DNA from: Nitrososphaeraceae archaeon
GTDB taxonomy: Archaea; Thermoproteota; Nitrososphaeria; Nitrososphaerales; Nitrososphaeraceae
DNA length: 44,779 bases
Reading direction: 5' to 3'
Assembly: GCA_022545895.1 (NCBI GenBank)
Contig: JAKEIK010000009.1
Coordinates: 1 to 44,779 of the forward strand
Below are positions 35,788-43,879 of this stretch, piece after piece. Position numbers and translations under genes: made by a program. The stretch's first letter is position 1. The number at the start of each line of letters is the position of its first letter. The notes under the pieces are model-generated. The model had not been told where the DNA came from. It did not search any database and was given only the letters and a program-made list of their open reading frames with translations.

Positions 35788-36369
35788 ATGAAAATTATTT
35801 TGAAAGAATACGGCCTGGCTTTGGGAGTGATTGCAATGGGGTTTCTTATTATGGGAAGTTCCGCTGTACTGTCTATAGGAAAAGCGAGCGCCTTCCCTCC
35901 GAGCATTTATGGTGAAGGTAAATTTCTGTTCGGTAACATAGGCAGCATTCAGAATGATAAGGATGGTAAGCCGGCATGGTTATTGTCCGGTCATTGGAAA
36001 TCAAACTTAATTAACATGTCAGAAAATGACAATGCAAACTCGTCTGCATTCAGCGCCTCATTTGAGATGGTTATGTTAGACGGAAAGAACGCTCATACAC
36101 ATGCAATAACTAACTTTATGTTGAAAGGCAAATCAACAGAAGGCAATTCTACTCTGGTTTTCAATGGCACTTCTTCTGCAAGCTTGCGAAATGGTTTGGT
36201 ACAAAATGTACCAACAACGATCAAATTCATGGGCAATAAAGTAGTGAGTATATGGGTAGACCCTTCAATGGTTGATAATCATTTCGGAAATACACCTATA
36301 TACGGAACTATAATGAAACCAGATGCTGGATTCGATAGGGCAAATTCGAATTCTAATTCCTCGAGATAG
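35788..36369 (+). CDS. Secreted protein, HxH/NHF family, 193 aa
   Basis: Paralogue of 28685..29401. Signal peptide at residues 8-33 with a likely cut after ASA. The mature domain has GSIQNDKDGKPAWLLSGHW, then FEMVMLDGKNAHTHAITNF with an HTH histidine pair, and ends VDNHFGNTPIYGTIM. Both histidine clusters are kept in the paralogue, so they may be metal ligands. ATG start. The NHL-propeller gene follows 88 bp downstream on the same strand. Confidence 0.8.
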   Translation: MKIILKEYGLALGVIAMGFLIMGSSAVLSIGKASAFPPSIYGEGKFLFGNIGSIQNDKDGKPAWLLSGHWKSNLINMSENDNANSSAFSASFEMVMLDGKNAHTHAITNFMLKGKSTEGNSTLVFNGTSSASLRNGLVQNVPTTIKFMGNKVVSIWVDPSMVDNHFGNTPIYGTIMKPDAGFDRANSNSNSSR

Positions 36370-36457
36370 TTGGAGGCAGGCTTTAGAGGTTACTTTTTCA
36401 AACATTGATTCATATGAATACATAAATACGACCGTTTTCTTTATCGAGTAGATATTC

Positions 36458-37438
36458 ATGGATTCTAGGATTGTAACTTTTTTCGTTTTGGCTGTTGTCT
36501 TTTCATCATCAATGATTTTAAACGGAGCAATATCTGTTTATGGTGCTGATCAGTATTCATTTGTACGCAAGTGGGGTTCGTATGGGGCAGTAGCAGGGAA
36601 GTTCTCTCAACCGATCGAGATAGCTATAGATTCAAAAGGTTATCTATACGTAACCGATCTCACTGCTGTAACACACGATGTACAGAAGTTTACCAAGAAT
36701 GGAACTTATGTTACTTCATGGGGCTTCCTTGGATTTGGGCCAGGAAGATTCACGAATCCAGCAGGACTGACTGTGGACTCCTCAGATCATGTGTACGTGA
36801 CTGATAACGGAAATCCCGATAATGGAATACAAAAATTTACTGACAACGGTACATACATTACTGGATGGGGTACAGTCGGACTGCAGCCTGGAGCATTCAT
36901 TAATCCATCTGGAATCGGCGTAGATTCATCTGGAAATGTCTATGTGAATGATTTTGGAGAGAATAATAGGGTGCAAAAGTTTGACAGCAATGGTGACTTT
37001 GTAATGCAATGGGGAACAGTGGGAAGAAATGATGGTCAATTTATGAACCCAACAGATATCTTGGTCGATCCCCAAGGTCTTGTATATGTCGTAGATAGTG
37101 GCAACGACAGGATTCAAAAGTTCGATGGCAATGGTAAATTCATTTCCAAATGGGGTGATTCAGGAAGAGGTGATGGACAATTTGATCGCCCTGGAGGTAT
37201 TGCTATAGACTCTTCTGGTTTTATTTATGTAAGTGATATAGGTAACAATAGAGTTCAGAAATTTACAGCCGATGGTCAATTCGTAACGAAATGGGGAAGC
37301 TCAGGTAGTGGCGATGGACAATTTAACGGTCCCATGGGTTTAACAGTGGATCCTTCTGGATACGTATATGTAGTCGACATTGGTAACAAGCGAGTCCAAG
37401 TTTTCGCTCCTTCAAATCAAACTACTGTAAATCCATAA
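36458..37438 (+). CDS. Secreted NHL-repeat beta-propeller protein
   Basis: Signal peptide (residues 1-30, cut near VYGA), then six NHL repeats of about 47 residues, each like WGSSGSGDGQFNGPMGLTVD followed by GYVYVVDIGNKRVQVF. Six blades make a full propeller. No enzymatic residues or anchor; likely an exported binding scaffold. A TATA-like CATAAATACG about 35 bp upstream suggests its own short-leader promoter, though it may also be read with the preceding gene. Second propeller of the envelope cluster besides the CopC-CopD fusion. Confidence 0.92.
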   Translation: MDSRIVTFFVLAVVFSSSMILNGAISVYGADQYSFVRKWGSYGAVAGKFSQPIEIAIDSKGYLYVTDLTAVTHDVQKFTKNGTYVTSWGFLGFGPGRFTNPAGLTVDSSDHVYVTDNGNPDNGIQKFTDNGTYITGWGTVGLQPGAFINPSGIGVDSSGNVYVNDFGENNRVQKFDSNGDFVMQWGTVGRNDGQFMNPTDILVDPQGLVYVVDSGNDRIQKFDGNGKFISKWGDSGRGDGQFDRPGGIAIDSSGFIYVSDIGNNRVQKFTADGQFVTKWGSSGSGDGQFNGPMGLTVDPSGYVYVVDIGNKRVQVFAPSNQTTVNP

Positions 37439-37528
37439 ACTCGAAACTTCTGTAGTAAATTAGTAATAATTTAGAAATAATCTATACCTTTTTACTCGAT
37501 CTGTACGTTTTCAATCAGTGCGCTTGAG

Positions 37529-37678
37529 ATGAGGATTCAGAATTCTAAGCAGAAGAAATTAAATAGTCCGCGCTTATCGGTGAGCTACTTTCGAAGCGAT
37601 TCATGCTTGAGGAATCAGATCAAAAATGAAAGATGGCTTAATAGTCGCGAAGCTGCACTAAAGTCATTTTCTACCTAA
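37529..37678 (+). CDS. Possible 49-aa basic ORF
   Basis: ATG frame of 49 codons, strongly basic (MRIQNSKQKKLNSPRLSVSY), overlapping the end of the convergent minus gene by 15 bp. No Shine-Dalgarno. Composition is natural, but no motif. Confidence 0.3.
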   Translation: MRIQNSKQKKLNSPRLSVSYFRSDSCLRNQIKNERWLNSREAALKSFST

Positions 37679-38071
37679 ATAAATTATTTCTTCCTCACCG
37701 TACTTTTTGAAGATCTCGTCATATTTTGCAACTCTATCTTGAATAATCTTTCCTTGATTATCATACATCTTCACAAAATTAGCACGCATAGCCAAATTGC
37801 CTTTCGAATCAATGAATCTTATGCTATAACTAATTAAGCCATTCGTTCTTGTTTCGGTTACAAACCTAGCTTCTGCAACTTCCTCTAAATTTAGATGTAT
37901 ATGCCACGATTTGTCTTCGTGTCCGATTGTTGCCCATTGTTCTCGAATACGAAAGGGTAAATTCTTCTCCACCCTCGCCTCACAGATCCCGCTTCCACTA
38001 TTGATTGAAAGAATAACATCGTCTTGTGAGAGTATGTCGTAAATCAACTTCTCTGTCATGGCATTCGTCAT
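37664..38071 (-). CDS. ChuX/HutX-like protein, 135 aa
   Basis: The pattern WHIHLNLEEVAEARFVTE, then SYSIRFIDSKGNLAMRANF, and a C-terminal YDEIFKKYGEEE resembles one half of the heme-utilisation fold of ChuX/HutX/HemS (WHxHL...F-x-D-x-x-G...Y-x-x-x-x-x-x-Y). In Thaumarchaeota such single-domain proteins occur without heme-uptake genes, and none is seen here. A tetrapyrrole or other small-ligand role is possible. ATG start. Confidence 0.6.
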   Translation of the reverse strand: MTNAMTEKLIYDILSQDDVILSINSGSGICEARVEKNLPFRIREQWATIGHEDKSWHIHLNLEEVAEARFVTETRTNGLISYSIRFIDSKGNLAMRANFVKMYDNQGKIIQDRVAKYDEIFKKYGEEEIIYLGRK

Positions 38072-38130
38072 TCGCTTTTTCTTTAGTTGAAGTCGGTAAT
38101 AAAATAATCGTACTCGAGTTCTAAGTCTTT

Positions 38131-38469
38131 TTGAGGAAGTTCATTTATTTAGCATCCACTGAAAGTTGTTGTCAGCTATCTGCTCTTGCACCATTTCTTT
38201 TTTCAAGTTCCACAAGGACTAATCTCATGGCGGGGCCAAATGGTTGGATATTCAATGAACCGAGAACAGATCAGAATCAAACAGGGACAATCTTTTACAA
38301 TAAGATAGAAATGGTGCACTTATTGGTGCAAGGACAACACATTGCTTTTGTTAATCAGATATTGACATTGAAAGTCTTCAAGGAATTATCCGGGGCTAGA
38401 GAGGCTTTTGAAATTAATGTTGACTGCACCAGAAGTATTAGAGGAGGAACAGCCTCTCATAAACATTAG
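38131..38469 (+). CDS. Hypothetical protein, doubtful N-terminus
   Basis: TTG frame of 112 codons; ATG 38227 (MAGPNGWIFNEPR...) gives a likelier protein of about 80 aa. It contains a hydrophobic-helical part (KIEMVHLLVQGQHIAFVNQI) and ends in a His/Gly-rich tail. No family recognised. It precedes the roadblock-like gene by 70 bp on the same strand. Confidence 0.4.
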   Translation: MRKFIYLASTESCCQLSALAPFLFSSSTRTNLMAGPNGWIFNEPRTDQNQTGTIFYNKIEMVHLLVQGQHIAFVNQILTLKVFKELSGAREAFEINVDCTRSIRGGTASHKH

Positions 38470-38539
38470 TATAGGTAAGTGAAATCTACAAATTCACAAA
38501 TAGATAAATCTTTTAGTAATAGGAAATTACAAAATAGAT

Positions 38540-38893
38540 ATGGATTATGCCAAGTTGTGCAGGGAGATCTCTGACTTAGATCCAAAGATTCGATTTGCTG
38601 GTGTATGTGATGACACTGGCGAAATAAAGTATGGAGGCCAGCGAGATGGTGTAAATAATATACTTTCATCTGAAGAGACAAAAAAATCAAACCTTCAGGC
38701 CATGGCCAGATGGGGCTTACGTAATTCTTTATCTCCTAAGACAGGCAGAGGAAGGTATGCCATGGCCGAATATGAGAAGATAAAACGTATAACAATTCCA
38801 CTAAGAAATGATCACCTCTTACTCGTCACAACGGAAGTCGAAGCAAATCACACAACGATTATAGAGAATATCCTGAAATTGGTAAACGGATAA
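38540..38893 (+). CDS. Roadblock/LC7-like protein (DUF6659 type), copy 1
   Basis: 117 aa. Pattern of a small profilin-like sensor: DLDPKIRFAGVCDDTGEIKY, then ILSSEETKKSNLQA, YAMAEYEKIKRITIPL and a final strand-helix (DHLLLVTTEVEANH). It closely resembles 39734..40093 through the AEYEKIKRIT core. I recall this family as DUF6659, common in Thaumarchaeota; the name is from memory. Followed after 16 bp by a RAM-domain protein, so probably one transcript. ATG start. Confidence 0.82.
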   Translation: MDYAKLCREISDLDPKIRFAGVCDDTGEIKYGGQRDGVNNILSSEETKKSNLQAMARWGLRNSLSPKTGRGRYAMAEYEKIKRITIPLRNDHLLLVTTEVEANHTTIIENILKLVNG

Positions 38894-38909
38894 TACTCGG
38901 ATAAAAGTC

Positions 38910-39143
38910 ATGCAGACCGCCTACGTTCTAATCAGCTGTGATCCGGAAGATATCGAAGGAATAATTACTATGCTCAATACTATTTCTAATATTTCGGAGG
39001 CAAACAGGGTTGAAGGTCCTTATGATATTCTAGTTAAAATAAACGCTGAAAGTCCTGAAAAGCTAAAAGAAATCATATCAATTCAATTGCGAAAGATAGA
39101 AAGGATCAAGCACACACTTACGTTGACGGCAATTCAGAATTAG
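38910..39143 (+). CDS. Stand-alone AsnC/Lrp ligand-binding (RAM) domain
   Basis: 77 aa covering a full RAM domain: AYVLISCDPEDIEGI, then VEGPYDILVKINAESPEKL and a final strand (RIKHTLTLTAIQ). The helix-turn-helix of Lrp proteins is missing. Such SraA-like domains form oligomers and bind amino acids or other effectors. The 16-bp spacing behind copy 1 of the roadblock-like protein suggests a two-gene operon. Confidence 0.9.
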   Translation: MQTAYVLISCDPEDIEGIITMLNTISNISEANRVEGPYDILVKINAESPEKLKEIISIQLRKIERIKHTLTLTAIQN

Positions 39144-39242
39144 TCATCTTGAATGCGTATAGTTAGTACTTGAAAAAAACCTTAGTCAGACCATAGGCTG
39201 CTTGGTCCACTTTTCTAGTGCTCCTTATTTTGGGATAGTACT

Positions 39243-39416
39243 TCATTTTATGATAAAATTTAATTGATCTTGTTCGTAAGTTTGAACGAGTCTAGCCTCA
39301 TCGTAATATACAGGATCAGTAGAACGTTTACTTCCACGCAATATTGAGTTATCAACTATTTTCGGAAAACTCATTACCACTGCACCACCTGCAAGTATTA
39401 GAGTTCCACCTAACAT
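39243..39416 (-). CDS. 57-aa single-TM membrane protein
   Basis: Not in the track (below cutoff). ATG 39416 has a perfect GGAGGT six bases upstream. The first 20 residues are a glycine-rich TM helix (MLGGTLILAGGAVVMSF); the rest is a charged cytoplasmic or extracytoplasmic tail with YYDEARLVQTYEQDQL. Of the unlisted ORFs this is among the best supported. Function unknown. It lies alone in the gap between the RAM-domain gene and the second roadblock-like copy, on the opposite strand. Confidence 0.6.
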   Translation of the reverse strand: MLGGTLILAGGAVVMSFPKIVDNSILRGSKRSTDPVYYDEARLVQTYEQDQLNFIIK

Positions 39417-39733
39417 ACCATTACCTCCTACAGGTATTAATCCTCCTGCTGCTGTCGAGAAGATAAAGAAGTATCATTAGTAAATACCCGGGACAGATTT
39501 TGTTTTTATTTTGTATTTTGTATAGTGTTTTGTACTCTAGCTCAATCTATGTGAAGACAGCAGGTATGACACAGAAAGACACGTCCTATGATCGCACAAA
39601 TATCTCCCGGTTTTTATGGTGTGCCTTGAGCCATTATTTTGGAAGATTTGTGGTAAATCTTGACAATGTAACGGCATAACATGTGAAATAATAGATATGA
39701 AAACTTTATTACATTCAAAATGCAGTATATTTT

Positions 39734-40093
39734 ATGAATTATCAAAACATTCATGCTCATATCATGAATCTTGACCAGAAAATTAGACTGGTCACAATTT
39801 GCGATTCGAATGGAAAAATTATGTTCTCAGATCATAGACCTGGAGTAATCAATTTGCTAAGTCCAGAAGAAAGTAAAAAGTCCCTTGAGATGGCAGTTAA
39901 CGCATGGAAGACGCGTACGGAGCTTGCAGGCAAGATAGGAAAGGGCAAGTATGTTCTGGCAGAATATGAAAAAATAAAAAGAATTACAATGCCCTTGGGA
40001 AATGATCATCTCCTGTACATTACAGCAGAAGTAGAAGCGGACCATTCCAAAGTACTTGATGGCGTTAAGAGACTGGAATCGGAATTGAAATGA
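39734..40093 (+). CDS. Roadblock/LC7-like protein (DUF6659 type), copy 2
   Basis: 119 aa paralogue of 38540..38893: NLDQKIRLVTICDSNGKIMF, LLSPEESKKSLEMAV and YVLAEYEKIKRITMPLGNDH align without gaps over most of the length. Profilin-like small proteins of this kind often regulate small GTPases or sensor systems; no such partner is adjacent. ATG start. Confidence 0.82.
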   Translation: MNYQNIHAHIMNLDQKIRLVTICDSNGKIMFSDHRPGVINLLSPEESKKSLEMAVNAWKTRTELAGKIGKGKYVLAEYEKIKRITMPLGNDHLLYITAEVEADHSKVLDGVKRLESELK

Positions 40094-40448
40094 ACCCAGG
40101 GCAGAGCTAGCTCAGTTCCTTCCACGGATGAACATCAAAGAAAAGTTAATGGAATAGAACTATGGTTTTCTAGGAGTGTATTTTTATTCAAAAAGTCGTT
40201 TGATATTTCTAGCAATTCCTTGCGACTTGATAGATATAGTATTGCGTAGCCCTGTTATCACTGTGTTACCACTAGAGAGAAGGGGCAAAATAATGCAGGT
40301 CAGGGTACTATCCATAGCTTTTGACTGTATGCGTTATACTAAAAAACGAATTTGGATTCCAAGGTCAATTTGCCTCATCAAAAAGAAATTCTTATTCAGT
40401 GATTCATGGAATCCGTATTTGAGAATTTTACCATTCTTCTTCAATGAC
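40094..40448. other. Intergenic region
   Basis: Track ORF 40176..40472 is unsupported. GAGCTAGCTC near 40107 is a short palindrome that mimics a tRNA D-arm, but no tRNA can be completed. Confidence 0.35.
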
Positions 40449-41843
40449 TTATTCAACAAGGAGCCTACTTGATATGTCCTTCACTACCACAGATTTAATG
40501 TTTACAAATTCCTTGATACCAAATTCTGATAACTCTCTCCCTATTCCAGAATTCTTGATACCGCCAAAGGGCATCCTTGGGTCGGATCTAACCATTTCAT
40601 TCACAGAAACGATGCCGCTTTGAATTCTTTTGGCAAGCCTTACTCCCTTCTCGATATTGTTTGTCCATATGCTTGCTCCTAGACCAAATTCAGAGTTATT
40701 GGCTTCTGTTATCGCTTCCTCTTCATTTTCAACAACTAAGATAGGAGCTACAGGTCCAAATACTTCCTCTTTCAGCACCCTCATATCATGATTTACTTTG
40801 GAAATCACTGTAGGTTCAAAAAAGAAACCTTTACTTTCGATTCGTCTTCCACCTAACAGAATTTCTGCTCCATGACTTCTTGCCTCCTGTACCTGTTCAT
40901 CAATGGTAGTCCTTTGATTTTCTCTTACCAGTGGACCCACAGTTGTTCTATAATCCATCGGATCTCCTACTACTTCCGCTTTTGTCTCTTCAACAAAAAG
41001 GTCGGTGAATTTCTTGACAACCTCCTTTACAACTATGAATCGTTTCGCTGAAATGCAGCTCTGACCGGTGTTCAGTAGTCTGGACTGAGCTGCCATATGT
41101 GCAGTCTGATTTAGATCTGCATCTTCCAGGACAATAAATGGGTCACTGCCTCCAAGCTCCAGAACAAACTTCTTCAAGCCCCTGGTTGCAAGTTCTCCAA
41201 CCCTTTTCCCTGTGCTTACACTTCCTGTAACAGAAACCGCATCAATGTCAGATTGGACGAGGGATTCTCCGGTTCGATAATCACCCAAAACGACTTGAAA
41301 AACATTTTCAGGAAAACCTGCATCCCTGAAAGCTTGTGCTATTTCAAGGGAGCTTCCTAAGCAGACACTGGAGTGTTTCAATATTGCAACGTTACCTGCA
41401 GTAACTACAGGGGCTGCAAATCTCATGACCTGCCAAAATGGAAAATTCCATGGCATAATACACGCTATTACTCCAAGAGGTTCAAAGGATACAAAGCTCT
41501 TACGAAACTCCGTAGGGACCAACTCATCTCTTAGAAAGGGTTCAGCATGTTCTGAATAATAGTCACATACCCAAGCACACTTTTCAATCTCTGCTATTGA
41601 TTGCCTCAGAGGTTTTCCCATCTCTTCGGTGATTATCTTGGCATATTGTTCCTTATTTTTTCTCATTATCCTTCCAAGACTTCGCGTGTATGTTGCTCTC
41701 TCAGAAAGATCTATGTTTTTCCATTTACCGAACGCTCCTCTCGCATCTTGAGTTACGCGTTTAATCGCTTCAGTGTCCATAATATCATAAGATCTAATGG
41801 TTTCGGCAGTTGCGGGATTAATAGTTTCAATTTGATCTTTCAT
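40449..41843 (-). CDS. Aldehyde dehydrogenase, succinate-semialdehyde type
   Basis: 464 aa NAD(P)+-dependent ALDH. PWNFP (N133) stabilises the oxyanion, LELGG (E229) is the general base, TGQSC (C263) is the nucleophile, and the Rossmann VSVTGSVSTGKRV binds the cofactor. The short length and N-terminal INPATAETIRSY fit the YneI/Sad-like succinate-semialdehyde dehydrogenases. In Thaumarchaeota such an enzyme could serve the 4-hydroxybutyrate branch of carbon fixation or detoxify aldehydes; the sequence cannot decide. No operon partner. ATG start. Confidence 0.93.
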   Translation of the reverse strand: MKDQIETINPATAETIRSYDIMDTEAIKRVTQDARGAFGKWKNIDLSERATYTRSLGRIMRKNKEQYAKIITEEMGKPLRQSIAEIEKCAWVCDYYSEHAEPFLRDELVPTEFRKSFVSFEPLGVIACIMPWNFPFWQVMRFAAPVVTAGNVAILKHSSVCLGSSLEIAQAFRDAGFPENVFQVVLGDYRTGESLVQSDIDAVSVTGSVSTGKRVGELATRGLKKFVLELGGSDPFIVLEDADLNQTAHMAAQSRLLNTGQSCISAKRFIVVKEVVKKFTDLFVEETKAEVVGDPMDYRTTVGPLVRENQRTTIDEQVQEARSHGAEILLGGRRIESKGFFFEPTVISKVNHDMRVLKEEVFGPVAPILVVENEEEAITEANNSEFGLGASIWTNNIEKGVRLAKRIQSGIVSVNEMVRSDPRMPFGGIKNSGIGRELSEFGIKEFVNIKSVVVKDISSRLLVE

Positions 41844-42043
41844 CTTAATTTCATATCATTTTAGCCCTATTTTTGTCCTTTCTTTTTGGATTTACGAGTC
41901 CTTTACGAATAAATATAATTATGATGCTTAAATCGCTACTATGCAAGACAAAAATATCTGGAAGCTACTTACAGGATAGTAATAGTTTGTTTGTCCCGCA
42001 ATTAATGACTTCGTAAGGGGTTTAGGGTCGGAAATAATCAGCA
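41844..42043. other. ALDH upstream region
   Basis: No gene. T-rich runs on the plus strand near 41870-41890 are the likely promoter region of the ALDH gene. Confidence 0.3.
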
Positions 42044-42262
42044 TCAACTACAATAGACATAAGAGCACTTTTTATGGCACCTGTCAAATCGTCCAGTCAA
42101 TATTATATAACAACATGAACCGCTATAATGCCCTTTGATCTCAGGGATTGACTCGATTCCCCCATCCCATTTTTGACTTGATATGCCCATCTCGTTTAGC
42201 AATTTCATTTTCTGCGGTTGAGAAAATAACATGGTTGGACAAATACAAGTATCTATAGCCAC
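42044..42262 (-). CDS. Doubtful Cys-rich ORF, 72 aa
   Basis: GTG start; the frame is open a further 12 codons upstream with protein-like sequence but no start. Contains seven cysteines (e.g. DTCICPT, SCC, RCHKKC). The N-terminal half (MKLLNEMGISSQKWDGG) is natural; the C-terminal half is less so. Could be a genuine small metal-binding protein or a remnant. Confidence 0.3.
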   Translation of the reverse strand: MAIDTCICPTMLFSQPQKMKLLNEMGISSQKWDGGIESIPEIKGHYSGSCCYIILTGRFDRCHKKCSYVYCS

Positions 42263-42432
42263 CTCTAATAGGTCGATTTGGAGATTTGCTCGTAGATCTT
42301 ACATATAATGATGTTAAAAAAAGGTAGATAGAAAAAAGATATTAATGAATAAAGATGAAGAAACCAACCTTTTCTAATGGTCCGTAACCAATAAGAAAAA
42401 GAGTTGCCCCATCTCATCGTCATTAATTCTTT

Positions 42433-43101
42433 CTATTTGACTATGACTTTTCCTACCATTGAAGGATGTATACTGCAGAAATATTCATACGTTCCAGGAT
42501 TTTCGAATTTATGAGTAAAAGACTGTGCTTCGCCTAAGGTGCCTGAATCAAATTCCTGGCCAATGGATGGTCCCTCATCACTTCCAGATGTTACGGTATG
42601 GATATCATTATCACTATTTGTCCAAGTAACGGAATCCCCTGCGTCGATATTAATTGGATTTGGATTAAATGATTTGCCGCTCTTTATACCTACTATGGAT
42701 ACATTTTGGATCCCCGGTGCAGATGCTGTGCTATCATCAGATGATGACAAGGATGCTTGAGAATTATCACTGCTTGAACTAACTTGCGGAGCAATATTTG
42801 ATGAAGATGTAGTAGTAGTTTCCTTTCCATTCTGTTCTTTTTCCTTATTTTGGTCCTTGCCGTGGTTGGTGCTGTCGTCCTTGGGATTGTCATTGTTATT
42901 ATCTGTATTCGTGCTAGATACAGTATCGCCAAAAACTGAGTCTGACGCAGCATATGCGTTCGAGACGAGTCGAAGTGTATTTCCAAATATAGAAAGTGTG
43001 GGGTAAGATAACAATAGTCCCGTACCACTAATCCCTACAGCAACGAGAGCGACAACAAGTACTGATCGTCCGATCAATTCTTTTTTCGTAGTTTCTTTCA
43101 T
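42433..43101 (-). CDS. Plastocyanin-like blue copper protein (cupredoxin)
   Basis: 222 aa. N-terminal TM/signal segment (residues 12-32), then a Ser/Thr/Asn/Lys low-complexity spacer of about 80 residues, then a type-1 copper domain: SVTWTNSDNDIHTVTSG (first His ligand) and YFCSIHPSMVGKVIV with Cys, His and Met ligands (C-x2-H-x2-M). Expected to carry electrons on the outer face of the membrane. Thaumarchaeota use such proteins where other organisms use cytochromes c. ATG start, TATA element 28-34 bp upstream, predicting an almost leaderless transcript. Confidence 0.95.
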   Translation of the reverse strand: MKETTKKELIGRSVLVVALVAVGISGTGLLLSYPTLSIFGNTLRLVSNAYAASDSVFGDTVSSTNTDNNNDNPKDDSTNHGKDQNKEKEQNGKETTTTSSSNIAPQVSSSSDNSQASLSSSDDSTASAPGIQNVSIVGIKSGKSFNPNPINIDAGDSVTWTNSDNDIHTVTSGSDEGPSIGQEFDSGTLGEAQSFTHKFENPGTYEYFCSIHPSMVGKVIVK

Positions 43102-43427
43102 AGCAATCTGAACCGTTAAATAATCACAATTTATACTCGGAGGTAATGTATCTTAGACTAAGAATTGAAAACTGACAACACCTAAGTGAGAAACACGCGA
43201 ACTCAAATGAAAAATGTCGTAGTCAAACAGAAGCAAAGGCGTAAAAGTTAGACTGACACATCCAAAAAATTAAAACAGAACAAATGATCTGTTGACTAAC
43301 TTGGCAGAAGATCGATCGTTGAACATTAGTTGCACGTTCCGTACCTCCACTGGCCTTTGAGCTCGTCTGTTCCCTCGCCGCGTCCCCAATTCCTCATCGA
43401 TTGTCCCCATATGAACCCGGGAAGAAC
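43102..43427. other. Intergenic region with GC-rich island
   Basis: The part from about 43330 to 43420 is clearly more GC-rich than its surroundings. On the minus strand it holds two overlapping ATG frames: 23 aa (43326..43397, GEGTDELKGQWRYGTC) and 46 aa (43270..43410, Arg-rich). Either a microprotein or a structured RNA. On the plus strand GGAGGTAATG at about 43140 precedes a 9-codon frame. Confidence 0.4.
43129..43135 (-). promoter_or_regulatory. TATA element of the cupredoxin gene
   Basis: TATAAAT on the minus strand, 28-34 nt upstream of the ATG at 43101. Confidence 0.5.
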
Positions 43428-43655
43428 CTAAGGCTTAGGAGTCTGCAAGGCACTCATCCGAATTAGTTCTTCTTTCCTCCTAAAATATGCCCATTTTTTC
43501 AAGATATATCTAATTTGATGTGAAATAGTCGGTTGGGTCAGTAGACTATGATTGTAACCTATTTTAGCATATTTTTCGAGTAGCATAAAATCCTCCAACG
43601 AGATCTTGGTTGATACAACTTTCTCGAGTTTCTCACCAGTCTCTTTCCTCGGCAT
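43428..43655 (-). CDS. Small RHH-like DNA-binding protein, 75 aa
   Basis: ATG 43655 gives MPRKETGEKLEKVVSTKISL..., a basic N-terminal strand then two helices (EDFMLLEKYAKIGYN; PTISHQIRYILKKWAYF). This fits a ribbon-helix-helix DNA-binding protein, with a loop insertion between helices. The track start adds eight residues. Function as a local regulator is inferred; the nearby cupredoxin and GC islands are possible targets. Confidence 0.6.
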   Translation of the reverse strand: MPRKETGEKLEKVVSTKISLEDFMLLEKYAKIGYNHSLLTQPTISHQIRYILKKWAYFRRKEELIRMSALQTPKP

Positions 43656-43879
43656 ATATCTATAATTACATAATTGCATCTATTATATTTTTATTTTTTG
43701 ATATGCCACAGTATTGGTCGTTTAGTTGCACTTAGGGTCATTTGAGATATCCCTGTTTGAAAAATATAAGACAACTCCAATTTTAATGCGAAAAACGATA
43801 ATTTTTTTGGAGTCACTTGGATTGACCGCCTCTATCACACGTCATAGAAAGATTTAATTTACCTCAAAAACTAATAAGA

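Noticed and set aside
40100-40135. AGCTAGCTCAGTT resembling a tRNA D-arm
   Set aside because: No T-arm or acceptor partner follows; the match is explained by a short palindrome.
40176-40472. 98-aa plus ORF before the ALDH gene
   Set aside because: Composition unlike real proteins of the window, runs into the 3' end of the ALDH gene, no start signal.
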